Positions 1 through 11,454 are shown, counted from the first letter of the stretch. The stretch: 64,000 nucleotides of DNA from Heterocephalus glaber (GCF_000247695.1 NW_004624732.1:17174477-17238476); one strand, 5' to 3'. Made by a program: numbers and translations. The notes: generated by a model from the sequence alone, not told the origin.

Positions 1-880
1 AGAAGTCTGCTGTGATTCTGATGGGCTTTCCTTTGTATGTGATTTGTTTCTTTTCTCTAACTGCTTGTAGAACTTTGTTCTTCAGTTGGGTTTCTGGAAT
101 CTTAACAATTATATGTCTATGTGTAGTTTTTCTTTTTTAATCAAGGCTATTTGGAGTCCTATATGCCTCACTTATCTGTATGTCAGTTCTTTTCCCCTGC
201 TTGGGATGTTTTCTGCCATCACTTCCGTGAACAGTTTTTTTATGTCATCTGCACTCTCTCCTATTTCTTCATTGACTCCAATCATTCTTATGTTATTCTT
301 CTTTGCATCGTCTAGCAGCTGTTGGATTGATTTCTCATGGTCCCTTACAATATTAAAGCAATTTTTCTTTTCCTGGTCACTAATTGCAATCTTGTCTTCT
401 GTATCTGAAATTCTGTCCTCACATTGGTTCATTCTGCTGTATAGACTTTCAATGGAGTTTTTAATCTCCTGGAAATCTATTTGCATCTGTTTTATGGATT
501 CCATTTGTTTCCTATGTTGGAATTCCATCATGTTTCTCAGCAATTTCTGCTGTTATCTGAGAAATTATTTCTGTTTTCATTTTTTCCAGATTTCCTTTTG
601 TTGCCAATTCAGGGTGTCCAGGTGGTTGAATATCAGAGTGCTCTATCTCATTTCCCTTTGGGGTTGCCATATGTGGTTTGGAAGTCTGGTTTGGGGGGCT
701 TGTTTACCTGTCATCTCATTTCAATGGGGTGGGGGGTTTCACCTCTTCTGTGTTTGGAGTGGTGGCATATCAGCCTGGAAGCCTCCTCCTCTGCATCCCA
801 AAACCCCCTCTTGATACCATCTCGTTGGGGTTAGGATTTCAGTACATGAGTCTGGGAGAGATGCATCCACTCTGAACAGG
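1..880 (-). mobile_element. LINE-1 fragment, ORF1 region, antisense
   Basis: Read on the minus strand, this stretch encodes a broken L1 ORF1 protein. A likely ATG lies at 668-670. A Lys/Glu-rich coiled-coil part follows, open over 172-543. The C-terminal RNA-binding part runs off the window edge and shows motifs such as HIIVKIPETQ and YKGKPIRITADF. At least two frame breaks (near 540 and 171) separate the parts, so it is not functional. The sequence from 671 to about 880 would be L1 5' leader, which is less certain. ORF1p is the RNA chaperone of L1 retrotransposition; this is a dead genomic copy. Confidence 0.8.
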
Positions 881-1379
881 AACAGATAACATGGTAGTGC
901 AGAAATTATGACAGGGATGGTGTTACTGACAATGCATCATGCTTGCACCCCTCCTGCAAAGCCAGCTAGCCCTCCAGCCCTTGGGGGAGCCACTGGGGCA
1001 GAACCAGTCTGGCTGAGGAGTGCCCATGGGGCTGAGCTCTGCTGGGAGCTTTCAAATTCCTTCTCTCCACTGCACAAGTGAAGTGACTAATTCTAGGGAA
1101 GCTGCATGCCTTCCCCAAGGTCATTCCAGCAGTGCAGGGTAGAGCAGAGTCTGACCTATACCTGACTCCCTGCTAGTGATGCTCAGGTGCCTGGGAGCCC
1201 TGGTCATCTTATAGGCAGCTAAGTTAGGTAGAAGTTAATACACAGTCAGAGAGGGACTGGACTCTCATGGAAGTCAGTGAAAAATAAGACATCAGAATTG
1301 TGGGTGGAGGCACATCTGAAGGGGATCAGGCCTCAAGACAGACTTGCAGTGGCCAGGCCCACATGCCTCCCCAAGGGAT
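881..1379. other. Unassigned intergenic sequence
   Basis: No coding potential, RNA gene or clearly recognisable repeat was seen here. It may contain old, diverged repeat sequence. Confidence 0.4.
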
Positions 1380-1835
1380 AAGCAATACATGGAATTATTC
1401 TGTAATTAGCACCACCTGGTCCAGGAAGTCCAGGTAGGCATCACTTGCCCAGGTGGGTGACCAAAGGATCCAGACTCATCCCTCTGAAAAAATGCCTTTG
1501 TTCTTTCCATGTACCCTCGCTATGTGACCCACTTCCCTATTGGACCAATATTAGCTAAGCAGCTATCCTTGCAAACCCACAGGTTGATGGCAGTCTCACC
1601 CACATTGTACCCACATTGTGCATCTGCTGCATAAATTACCCCTGACAAAGGGCCTCAGTGGCCGCTCACTCAGGACCCCTCTTGTCCCTTGGGAGCCATC
1701 CCTCAATAAATCTTTCCTATTCTTAACCCCCATTGTTCCTTGTAATTCATTCTTTGAATCTGGGGAACATGAAGTTTGCACATCTGATACCTAGCAAGTG
1801 GGGAGTTATATTTCTCCTACATCTATCTCAGCAAG
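1380..1835 (+). mobile_element. Possible solo LTR of an endogenous retrovirus
   Basis: The layout is that of a retroviral LTR. A CCAAT-like motif (GGACCAATA, about 1543-1551) is followed by an A/T-rich TATA-like GCATAAATT near 1630, and then by a polyadenylation signal AATAAA at 1705-1710 with a T-rich downstream part. No gag, pol or env sequence adjoins it. Ends and target duplication could not be fixed, so the boundaries are approximate. The family was not identified. Confidence 0.4.
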
Positions 1836-1991
1836 TTCCAGGAGGTTAGAATAGCCAGAATGATCTTTACAACAATAGCAAAGTATCATTAGCCTTGTTC
1901 ACCCTCGTTCTCTTACAAACACATCTAAGGGTTTTTCAGAGGTTCGACACACCCTCGCTTGATGGCTAATGACATGTATGCTGATGCTGAA

Positions 1992-2300
1992 AATAGTGGT
2001 GCACACCTGTGATTCCAGCTATCCTGGAGGCTGAGGCAGGAGGATCAAAAGTTTGAGGCCAGGGCCAGGGATTTAGCTCACTGGTTTTGCCACCTGCTTC
2101 ATAAGTGCAAGGACCCAAGTGCGATCCTTGGTACCAAAAGAAAAAAGTTTGAGGCCAGCCTGGGCAACTTAGTAAGACCCCATCTCAAATTTTAAAACTT
2201 TTAAATGGCCCAGTACACAGCTCAGTGATAGAGCATTTGGCTAGCACATATGAGCCCCTCGATTCAATCCCCTATTCCACAAAACAAAACAGAAAAAAAG
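1992..2300 (+). mobile_element. B1-dID composite SINE, interrupted by an ID element
   Basis: The 5' half is a 7SL-derived B1-type monomer (GTGGTGCACACCTGT, then GGAGGCTGAGGCAGGAGGAT). It resumes after the insertion with GAGGCCAGCCTGGGCAACTT and ends in CCATCTCAAA. The 3' half (about 2207-2275) is ID-like (CTCAGTGATAGAGCATTTGG), followed by an A-rich tail. Fused B1 and ID monomers are known from several non-murid rodent groups. The body is split at 2063-2142 by a younger ID copy. Confidence 0.8.
2063..2142 (+). mobile_element. ID SINE nested in the B1-dID element
   Basis: This is a tRNA-Ala-like ID element with the A-box segment ATTTAGCTCACTGGTTTTG and a degenerate B box near GTGCGATCC. It ends GGTACC plus an A-tail. 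It is flanked by a perfect 16-bp duplication AAAAGTTTGAGGCCAG at 2047-2062 and 2143-2158, taken from the host B1 sequence. That proves it inserted after the composite SINE. Confidence 0.9.
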
Positions 2301-2304
2301 AAAT

Positions 2305-3768
2305 ACATGTCTGTGTATTTTTGTGTTTTACAAATTTCTTAGTTTTAAATTCTAATTAGGGAATGCAGGTACAACCATGGTGTGCTGGTAAATGTTACAG
2401 ACAGCTTTCTAGACAAGAGAGCCTAATATGTTGCATTTGCCACTCTCTAAATATCTTCTGCTACCAAATTGGGTCGCTGATGGCAGTGATGAAAGGGAGG
2501 TGAGCAGTCTGCTCTTGCCAGCTGGGGAGAGATGGTTCCAACACACTGTACATAAAACACCTAGAGGCAGGAGCTCTTTGGGATCCTCAATAATTTTAAG
2601 AGTATAAAAGGGTCCTGAGGCAAAAAAAAAAAATTAAGAATATCAATTAAAAATAAAATAAAAACAAAATTTGAGAACTGCTGCATCAATCTCTACCAAA
2701 CACCATACAAGGAACCACATGGTGCACTCCCAGGACACTGGGGGCAGCAAGCCTGGTCCATCTCTGGGAGCTGCCAGATGATGGAAGTGAGTTGGGAGCC
2801 AGCTCCAGGCCAAGAACCTGATCAGGAGGCACCAAGGAAAGAAGATGCAGGCCCTGGGAGGGGCCCATGCAGTGGAGAAAAGTTTGGCTTGTGGTCAGGA
2901 GGCCGTGCTTTCTGGCAAACAGCAATACTAAGCACACGGCTGTCTCTGCCCAGGACATTAAGGCCAAAGACAGGCTGAGAAGGGTTATGAATGGAGGGGA
3001 AGGAGCTGCATGGCTGGAAGACTGATGAACAAGGGCACTTCCCTTCCAAGGGAGCCAGACTGACCCCAGCTTGACTTGGTTCACTGACCCTGAAACCAGA
3101 GCAAAGCTGCAGGGCCCAATGTCTCAGTTACTCTCTTGACTTTGCTGCTGCCCACCAGGCTTCCAAGCACCAGCGTGGACCAACACTGGTTACCCAGCTG
3201 GGAGTCCTGAGAAAACAAGACTGCTCTGCCCTTGAGCTGGTGGAGAGAACAAGCGGGAGCATGAACCAGCCACAAGCACACAGAGGGCAGCAGGGCACAC
3301 TGCAGGCATCCACAGGGCCCCTGGTCAGGCAGGGTCTGTGGGAGCTTCCAGAGAAAGGAGGCTGTGGCAGTCTGAAAGAGAGCAGCTAGAGTGCTCTCAT
3401 GCCCCTTGAAGAAATAATGCCCAGAGACAGGACAGCATGGCAAAGGTGCAGGACAGCCTGGGGGACAGGAGCAGCATGGTAGAACTAGAGAGGCATAGAG
3501 GAGCCAATGGCAAGGAGTGTCTTGAGGTCACTCTGTGCGGAAACCCCACTATGAGCCTAAATTCTTTGTCATCACTCAGCTAGAAGCTCTTAGCTGGCTG
3601 GTGCTTCCTGTCCCTCAGGGCCCAGCAGACCGATCCTCAGTCAGTCTACCTCAGAGCATTCTTCTGGTCTGCCCAGAAAGCCCCTCAAGTCCTTCTTCTG
3701 CTGATCTGAGTGTAGAAGTGGCCCAGGCCTGCCCCACATGCCGCTATACCTACCTTCTTCCTTTAAGG
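2305..3768. other. Unassigned intergenic sequence
   Basis: I saw no gene and no repeat I can name with support. The open frames here are short, overlap on both strands and resemble no known protein. Confidence 0.4.
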
Positions 3769-3958
3769 CAGTGATGGCAAACCTTTTAGAATTGAGTGCC
3801 CAAACTGCAACCCCAAACCCACTTATTTATTGCAAAGTGCCAACACTGTAATTAAAGCTGAATGCTGAGGTTTTAATTTAGAAAAAACCACTCATACATT
3901 AACATCTTTTGTCTTAAAAGAAAAACAATAAACAGGTGTCTTAGGTTTGCCTCCACTA
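3769..3958. mobile_element. Non-autonomous hAT-type DNA transposon (MITE-like)
   Basis: The left end is CAGTGATGGCAAACCTTTTA (3769-3788). The right end (about 3941-3958, TTAGGTTTGCCTCCACTA) is its imperfect inverse. Imperfect 8-bp duplications flank the ends: CTTTAAGG at 3761-3768 and CTGTAGGG at 3959-3966 (6 of 8 match). The interior (GAGTGCCCAAACTGCAACCC, then CACTTATTTATTGCAAAGTG) resembles hAT elements I recall from other vertebrates. There is no transposase. The TIR and 8-bp target size fit the hAT superfamily; the exact family is not established. Confidence 0.6.
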
Positions 3959-6054
3959 CTGTAGGGTCTCTCCTCTCCCCTTGGAACACCAGGCTGGGAA
4001 GAAATAGGCTGGAAGTTGGGCTGCTGATGCCATCTGCTGATGCCATCCCACCCCAGGCAATAGGTCTTGGAAGGAAGACTTGAGATCACACAAAGAGGAA
4101 ACATATTTGAGGGAAGGTATGAACCTGGGCACATTTGAGGCCCACTCAATCTGCTGGATGTCCCCAGTAAATGCCAATAAATGGTCTTCTTGCCATAGAG
4201 GGGTTTGGTTTTAGAGAGGAGCAATTAAAAGTCTTGCTATCGCTTGTAGAAGCACAGTCTGCAATGGGGAAATGAAGAAGGGGACCACTGAACAGGGCAC
4301 TGGTGACCTCTGGGGCTGAGCGTACAGGCAGCCTATGTTTGTCATCCCTGTTTGCATCACCTCTGTTCCCGCAGACCTAAAACATCCCGAGATCCTCTTA
4401 CACAAATTGTTTCACTGGATTTGTTACATCAGTGACGGAGGTGCAGACAGGTTTCCAGATTCTTGTGCACAGTGAACAAAATGGCACACAGTGGTAAGGC
4501 AACAGGATACTCAGAGTGAGCAAGATCACTCTGGCAGAAAGGAAAATGGCACAGAATTTAAAATGTTGTACCAGGGCTAGGGCCCCTCTCATTGGGTCTT
4601 CCAGAGCGTGACTGACAACATGATGGACAGGTGCTGAGTCACATCAGCTGTGTCTATCCACATGTCCTTTCCCATAACTCGCTCTGTTATAGTTGGATGT
4701 ATGTGATGCTGTCCTTATACACGACTGTCAATGAGCTCAGGCAAAGAAAGCTTTCTACAGGCCATGCAGGCAGGTCAGACCTGCATGCATCCTGATTGGA
4801 GATTTGAGAATTTTCCAGGGCCGGCTCAGGGGCCTTTGTTTTTCTTATCTCTGCCTCTGAGTAGTAGGTCTTAGGACAAGGAGGAGGTGGCCTGGGGCAT
4901 TGCCCAGGTTCTGGTGAGTGGAAGGTGGTGGCTCAACAGCCCCAGTTGTACTATCTATCTTAGATTCTCTTGCTCTGCATGATAGGAGGATCCCTGCACC
5001 AATACACACAGTATGATCAAAAAATACAGCGAATGTTTTTTCTTTTATTACAGTAAAAGACACGTCTCCCTCAAATAGCCCCACACTTCATTCATTCGCA
5101 TCATTCTTGCCATTTTCTGAAGCAGTTCTGGAAGTCCTCTCTCATGAGTGTCTTTAGTTGTGCTGTCTTGGCTGCCTCAGTATCCTGAATCAATTCAAAA
5201 TGCTCACCTTTCTTGGTCATTTTGCCTTTGGGAAGGGATCAGAAGTTGCACAGTGCCACTTACTCAGTGAATGAGGTGGATGAGGACACACTGTAACGTT
5301 ATTACAAGCCTGCCTTTCTGTTGGATGGCACTGGGCAGCAGGACTCACAGTAATTTTGATCTTACCTCGTAAATACACTTATGAAAGAGGACTTCCAAAG
5401 CCGCAGAAGTGTCAAGCACAATGGGAAGTGTGTTGACACAAGGGGGAGTATCTAAGGGGATTAATGGCAATGTGACTTTACTATAGTAAAGTTTTTAAAC
5501 TTAAACATTCACCGTCCGTTTTGATTACTATATGTAGTTCAGGAACAGGCTTAGAAAGGTTAAGTAGTGTACCAAAGTCCCCGGCTTGTTGGCAGAAGGG
5601 CCAGGATTGGCCCCAGGTTGCCTGGCTGCACAGCTCTCAGCCACTAAGACCTAAGTCAAGTGTGAGGACTCAGGAGTCACAGAAGGACAGGAATACAGCT
5701 CTGAAAAAGCAACCTCAACTGATATGTGTGTTGTAGTCATCAGGCAAAGCAAGGCACAGCCACTGATGCATATCCCCCTCTTGTCTCACTCAGACTGAGC
5801 TTTGGGGACCCTTCACAGTTAGTAAAGGGTGGCAGTAGGGCGCACTGAGCTAGTAGCCCCAAGCCCACTAGGTTTGCCCACCTGACAACCATAGGCTGGC
5901 TGTGTGGTTTGGCCCTGGCAAAATGACACCCACTGAACTGCACACTGGAGAGGTTGCCAGGAAAGAGAATGAAGCCCACCTTCCTTTCTCACAGAAATGG
6001 ACAAGCTGGTCCTCAAAATCAGATGGGGATGCAAGTGACTCAGAAAAGTTTTTT
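3959..6054. other. Unassigned intergenic sequence
   Basis: No gene or nameable repeat was recognised. Positions 5889-5960 resemble 8916-8985 (listed separately). Low-complexity content is small. Confidence 0.4.
5889..5960 (+). repeat. Copy 1 of an unnamed ~70-bp dispersed segment
   Basis: This segment closely matches 8916-8985 in the same orientation. Shared runs include TGACACCCACTGAACTGCAC and GGCTGGCTGTGTRGTTTGGC, with only a few substitutions by eye. The flanks do not match, so it is either a short segmental copy or a piece of an unnamed repeat. The 3' part faintly resembles the end of old L1 3' UTRs. Confidence 0.6.
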
Positions 6055-7157
6055 TAAAAATTTTAAAGAAGGACAATGGTGGAAGAGTCACACTTCCCAA
6101 TTTCAAAACTTTCTGCAATGATCAGGACTATGATACTGGCACAAAGATATAGAAATAGATCAACGTAGCAGAATTGAGAGTTCAGAAATAAATAAATTCA
6201 TACATCTATGGATTTGAGTTTCAGTAAGGACACAAAGACTATTTGACAAACAGTACTAGGACAATAAGATATCCACATGCAAAAGAAAAAATTTAGGTTC
6301 CTACCTCATAGTATGTACGAAAATTAACTCAAACAGATCAAAGCTTAACAATTATAAAGAGCTAAAACTATAAAACTCTTAGAAGAAAACATAGATATAC
6401 AAATCTTCATGACACTGAATTATAGTGTTTTCTCAGATGTGATACCTAAGGTACAAGTAACCAAAAAAAAACATTGAAAATCATTACCTAAAATGTACCA
6501 ATAAACTTAATGGTGGAAAAAAAAAAAGAAAATCATCAAAATTTAAAATTTTGTTAACCAAAGGACACTATCAAGAAAGTGAAAAGATAATCCACAGAAT
6601 GGGGAAAATGTTTATAAACCATCCAACTGATAAGGGTCTATATACAGAAAAGAACATAAGACAACCCAATTGTAAAATAGGCAAAAGATCTGAATTTTAA
6701 AAATTTTCCAAGGAAGATATACAAATGGCCAATAAATACATTGGAACATCCCCAATACCACCAGTCATTAGGGAAACTCAAATCAACCCCACAGTGAAAT
6801 ATAACACCCCACTCCCTGGGATGACTCTCATCAGACAGACAGAAAATTGCACATGTTGGTGACAGTGTGCAGGACTGGAAACCTTGTGCACAGCTGGGGG
6901 GAATGTTAAATGACTCAACCACTTTGGAAATAAGTCTGGAAGTTCCTCAAAACATTAAAAATAAAGTTACCATTCGACCAAGTAATTCCACTCCTAGGTA
7001 AGAGGAGTATGGATAGATCCTTGTCTATACCCAAGAAAAGGGAAAATGTATGTACTCAAAAATTTGTACACATATGTTCATAGCAGCCTTAGTCATAATA
7101 GCCAACCCAAATAGCAATAACTGATGAATAAGTAAACAAAATGCGATATGTTCATTG
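6055..7157 (+). mobile_element. Old LINE-1 3' part (ORF2 C-terminus), segment 1
   Basis: The sequence follows the 3' third of L1 ORF2, with recognisable landmarks such as GGACACTATCAAGAAAGTGA, AGATATACAAATGGCCAATA, ATTCCACTCCTAGGTA and TTCATAGCAGCCTTA. Many stops and indels break the frame, so it is an ancient dead copy. The element is interrupted at about 7158 by an LTR and resumes at about 7572. Confidence 0.85.
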
Positions 7158-7571
7158 TTATGGCTCTATATCTAGAAGTCCCACCAAAGCCTCATGAGGT
7201 CATAGGTGGGGCATTTCAGAGATGGCTGGATTTAGGGTGTGTGCTGCTGCGATCAAGGATGCAATGTTGGGATTAAGGCTGCCCCACCATGGGTTTGAGT
7301 GCTACCCTCCCTAAGGATGGGTAGCCTGCATAAGATATAAGGGGCAGAAAGAGGGTCACTGCTTGTCTCTTATAGCTTGTTGGTTGCTGCCTTTTTCCCA
7401 CCATGAACTGTTTCAACTGTGTGATGCCCCTCTGCCATGCCACCTTGCCTTGGAGCTAACCAACTATGGACTGAAACCTCTACAAACTGTGAGCCCAAAA
7501 AAACCTTTCCTCCTTTAACTTTGAGCATTGAGCATTTTGTCTCAGCAACAAGAAAAGTAACTAAGTCATGC
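7158..7571 (+). mobile_element. MaLR-type solo LTR inserted in L1
   Basis: The 3' part carries the MaLR-like signature CAACTATGGACTGAAACCTC, then TGTGAGCCC, a run of CCTTTCCTCCTTTAACTT, and a terminal AAAGTAACTAAG. The same signature recurs, on either strand, at about ten places in this window. The flanking sequence on both sides is contiguous L1 3'-end sequence, which gives the insertion order: L1 first, LTR second. There is no internal retroviral sequence. Confidence 0.75.
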
Positions 7572-7935
7572 AATGTACTATTATTTAGCAGTAAAAAGGG
7601 ATGAACTGTTGATACATGCTATATATAGCACATCAGCATGTTGTAATGTGGATGAAACTTGAAATCCTGCAATGCTAAGTGAATGAGGGCAGACTCAGAA
7701 GGCTTCAAGTGTATATGAAGTATTCTGAATAGACAAAATAGGCAAATGCAAAAAGACGAAGAGTAGGTTCATGGCAGGAGGGGAGGAGGAGTGACTGATA
7801 ATGGGGACACCTTCAGGGATGAAATGTTCTGGAATCAATGGTGATAGCTTCACAACTCTGTGAATACTAAAATCCATTGAACTGCACACTTTAAAATGGG
7901 GAATTTTATCATATGTGAATATCTTCATTCTTTAA
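7572..7935 (+). mobile_element. Old LINE-1 3' end, segment 2
   Basis: This continues the L1 begun at 6055. The terminal ORF2 codons (ACTATTATTTAGCAGTAAAA, GATACATGCTA, ATGCTAAGTGAATGAGGGCA) are followed by 3' UTR landmarks (GAAATGTTCTGGAATCA, CAACTCTGTGAATACTAAAA, CACACTTTAAAATGGG). It ends near TCATATGTGAATATCTTCA. Confidence 0.8.
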
Positions 7936-9034
7936 AATGACCCTTATTGTTAAGCCAATGTGGGATAAACCTTTGTTTCTACAAACTGAGCCTTCTGACT
8001 GACTGCTGGTGGGGCTGCCCCCTCACTGAATTCTTCTCTGCCTGGCACTCAGTCTGCTTTCTCATGGAGGATGGATGAGAACAGGACCTGACAGTGATGG
8101 CCCCCAGGTCCAGGGATTTCCCAGGAGAGCTATGTGCAGAACCAAAGGAGTTCGCCAACTCCTAAGAAGGGAGACAGTCCCAAGCTCTTGCCCAAATTTC
8201 CTGGGTACTTCTGGGAGTAGAGGATGCTCCTTTCTGGCCCTGATGCAGCAGAGATGACAGAGGGTCCCCATCAGATTGGCTCAGGAGCCACCAACCTCCT
8301 TCCCTAGGTCACTAGGCAACCCATGGCCAGGTAACCTGGGACCAGGTGCCCGTGTGGTACAAGCCATGACCTCCCCTGGACCAGAGCAGCTCAGGATGCT
8401 CCCACAGGCACAGGCATTGAGAATGAAGTAGAGCTGTACCCTCCGCATCCCACACAGCAGCATGCTGCTAGTTCGTGCATCTTGAGATGTTTCTCTGGCA
8501 TTAAGGCAACTGCTCGCTCCAGCTCTGGACATGTCCACCCGAAGTTCCCACCACCACAGCCTACTGTAGTCAGCTCTCAGACTGTCCTCCACCATGCAGA
8601 ACACACAGCCCTGGGAGAGCTTGGCCCTTGCAGCAGGCCCATCCTGGCAGTGCCTTCCAGGGCAGATGTAGTCACATGTGCAGTGAGAATCAGGCTGAGA
8701 CTCTTCGCCTTCCTGGGACAGTGCCAAATCCACCATTCCACCTTTCCATTGTTCAAGTGGGCAGGCCAGGCTGATGGACAGCACCACAGGCCCTCACCAG
8801 AGAACACAGCTCGGACTCTGTCCTCCAGCTCTAATCACAAGAACGTTTTCCATGGAGGACTACCCAGAGGACATACACTCCATGGACCCCTGGAGGTCAT
8901 GCTCACCTGGCAAATGCGGGCTGGCTGTGTAGTTTGGCCATGGTGAAATGACACCCACTGAACTGCACACTGGAGGGGTTGCTGAGCCCAGGCTGAGGGC
9001 TGTTATGACAAGGTATGCTGTACTATCCTCTTGG
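7936..9034. other. Unassigned intergenic sequence
   Basis: No gene was recognised. The 154- and 168-residue open frames that overlap here on opposite strands resemble nothing I know and are probably chance. It includes copy 2 of the unnamed ~70-bp segment (8916-8985). Confidence 0.4.
8916..8985 (+). repeat. Copy 2 of the unnamed ~70-bp dispersed segment
   Basis: It matches 5889-5960 in the same orientation at roughly 90 percent by eye, including TGACACCCACTGAACTGCAC. The sequence on either side differs between the two copies. Confidence 0.6.
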
Positions 9035-9240
9035 GGTGTGGTTTTTTTATAAAGTATAATCCACACAGAAAAAAGTACAAAACAAAAATGTGCATGTGAT
9101 GAAATGAACACCAGTGTAAGTACCACACAAATAAATAAATATCATATTGCCAGCTCCCCCAGAAGCCTCCAGGGACCCCTCTATCTCATTCACCAAGAAT
9201 GGCTTCACTTAAATGGAATTGGATGATAAGGGCTCTTTTA
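9035..9240 (-). mobile_element. Old LINE-1 3' UTR fragment, antisense
   Basis: A/T-rich antisense L1 3'-end sequence (TATAATCCACACAGAAAAAA, then GGAATTGGATGATAAGGGC). It is probably the start of the same antisense L1 that reappears at about 9870-10985, split by LTR sequence. Boundaries are approximate. Confidence 0.45.
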
Positions 9241-9540
9241 TGTTAAGCTTCGTCTTTGTCTGTTTTCTGTTGCTATCACAAAATGCCTGATATAGGTAAT
9301 TTATTCTGAAAAATAAATGTTGGCTCTTCTATATATACACACATACCTGCAGGGACAGTTAGGGAGGGATAGGCAGCGTAGGGCATGACCTGGGCAGGAG
9401 TGTAACAGAGATAACCATATGCTTATGATGTGATGCACTGGAGGAGGCTGCCCTTCATGGGACTTTTGCATACTTTTGACATGTGCCCATAGCTCCTGTA
9501 AACCTTGGCCCATTTCAGAAACAAAGGCTAAGACCCGACT
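9241..9540 (-). mobile_element. Diverged MaLR-type LTR fragment, antisense
   Basis: The beginning (CTGTTTTCTGTTGCTATCAC, AAAATGCCTGATATAGGTAA, TTTATTCTGAAAAATAAATG, TTGGCTC) is the inverse of the 3' end of the MaLR-type LTR family common in this window. The rest is too diverged to place firmly. Confidence 0.45.
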
Positions 9541-9815
9541 GTACCAATCAGAGATATAGTTATTTTTAGAAAATCGGCTTACCCCCTATAAGTATGGGCA
9601 AGACAAAGACTCCAAATGGTGAACCTCACCTTGAGCTTTTCCTTGCCATACAGCTTGCTGGCTGTGCAGCAGCCTGCCCTGCCCCCTCCCTTCTGCAATA
9701 TTATCAGTAAAACTTCTTTACTTCGCTTTCCTTATCTGAGTTTCCTATTCCATGCCAGAGAGACTTTGGTTCTGAGTCAGCCTCTCTTCAACTCTTGCAT
9801 CCCTGCCAGGATGAA
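9541..9815 (+). mobile_element. Possible retroviral LTR remnant
   Basis: An ordered set of LTR-like signals is visible: ACCAATCAGAG near 9543, a TATA-like CCCCTATAAGT near 9588, and AGTAAAACTTCTTTACTTCG near 9706, where a polyadenylation signal would lie. The ends were not found. The call rests only on signal order. Confidence 0.35.
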
Positions 9816-9869
9816 GAGATGAGCCAGGGAAGTGGATGGCCTCTTCACCAGAGGACCCCAGCCACCCTG

Positions 9870-10985
9870 ACCTCCGCCTGATGCAACATGCCTGTTGGAT
9901 GCATTCCCATAAACAGAATTACTGGGCCATAGAGCACGAGTCAATGGAGATGGATGCTTCAACTATTTAGAAAATAGTAGAAACAGAAGTAATATCAAAT
10001 TATTTTCCAAAATGGTTGTACTAGTCTATGCTTTCACCAGCATTGTGTGAAATTCAGCTGCTCTCTATTCCACAATACCATCAAGACTTGGTACTATCAT
10101 TCCTTCACATGTTAATTATCCTGACAAATAAAGGTATTCCATTATCTAGCACTGCATAACAAATTATCCTCACAAGTTAGTGGCTTGAAATAACACACAT
10201 CTGATAATTAATGTTTCTGTAGGTCAGCAAGTCAGGAGTACCTGGTCTGGGTGGCTCTGGTTTCTCACAAGGCTCGGTCAAGACATCAGCTGGGGCTGGA
10301 GGATCCACTTCTAAGGTGGTACACTCTCATGGTGTGATGGCATGAGCCCCAGCCTTACGCTGTGAGCCTCTCCATAGGGCTGCTTTGTGGTCCTCGTGTC
10401 GTGGCATTACATGTCCCCAGGAAAGTGATGAAAGCGAGAAAGAGAGAAGTCACATTGTCTCGTGACCTAGTGTTGGAAATGATACCTCATTCTTTTTGCC
10501 ATATCTTTGTCATTGAATCCTAGCCCATTCTCAAGGACAGGAAGTCAAGTTCCACCTATGGAAGAGAAGAGAATGAAAGAATTCATGACCATGTTCCAAA
10601 ACCACCACAATTGTGTTTATAACCTGCATTTCTCCGACTCAATAAGGCTGAGCACCTTTTCACATGTTAGGAAAACTCTGTTAAGCTTAACTGTGCCAAA
10701 GATCCTGTTCAGGTCTCTCACAATATTCTACTGTATTCTCTGCTTTTCTTATTGACTTGTAGGAGCTCTTTATATATTCTGGAAAGGATCTTCCACTAGC
10801 TGTTCATGCTTCAAATCTGTTCTGCTCTGAGCTTGCTTTTGGTCTTTTAATGGTCCTCAGGTAAACTGATATTCTTAATTATAATGTAGCCCAACTGGTC
10901 AGTCTTCCTTTTTGTGATTTCTGCTTTTATGTCCTACTTAAAAGTCCTTCCTTGCCACAAGTCATAAAGTCATTCTCTCACTGTG
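9870..10985 (-). mobile_element. Old LINE-1 3' part, antisense
   Basis: Antisense L1 ORF2 and 3'-end landmarks include TACTGGGCCATAGAGC, TTTTCCAAAATGGTTGTACT, GCTTTCACCAGCATTG, TTCTTATTGACTTGTAGGAG and CTCTTTATATATTCTGGAAA. Between about 10130 and 10480 sits another old repeat (GCACTGCATAACAAATTATC, AGTGGCTTGAAATAACACA) whose class I cannot name. The L1 continues at about 11815. Confidence 0.7.
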
Positions 10986-10987
10986 AT

Positions 10988-11440
10988 GGCTTTTCAGTGC
11001 AGTGTGTTGCTTGGCTGGGCTGCACCACAGCCCCCAAGGCGTCTTTCCTGGCAGGCTTTCAGTAGGGCCGAGAGGGGAGGTGACAGGGAGGCAGTGGCCT
11101 CAGAGCATGCTGACCTCCTCTAGTTACCCTCAAAATCCAGCCTCCCAGTCCAGCAAGGGGATCTTGCAAATGTGATTACAGCTCCTGGTCAGTTGACTTT
11201 ACTATAATCAAAAGAGAGATTATCCTGGACAGGCCTGACTCAATTAATTAAAAGGTCTTTCTACAGCCAGCCCCTGGCTCTACCCTCCTGATAGCCTGGC
11301 CAGTGGACTGCAGGCTTGTTCCCAGCACTGTGTAAGCCAACTCCATGTAACAGATCCACCCATATGTACACACACAAAAACACACATGATCACTGGCTGG
11401 CTGCTTCTCTGCTTGAACTCTGACTGAGACACCTATATAA
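10988..11440 (+). mobile_element. Probable old LTR (MaLR/ERVL-like) remnant
   Basis: Recognisable pieces are GGGGATCTTGCAAATGTGAT, TATAATCAAAAGAGAGATTA, TCCTGGACAGGCCTGACTCA and ATTAAAAGGTCTTT. Together they resemble an ancient LTR repeat shared among placental mammals. It sits inside the antisense L1. Class and ends are uncertain. Confidence 0.4.
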
Positions 11441-11454
11441 TCTCAGAAAGCCAT

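Noticed and set aside
172..543. 123-residue minus-strand open frame as a host gene
   Set aside because: It is the coiled-coil and early RNA-binding part of L1 ORF1, flanked by frame-broken L1 sequence.
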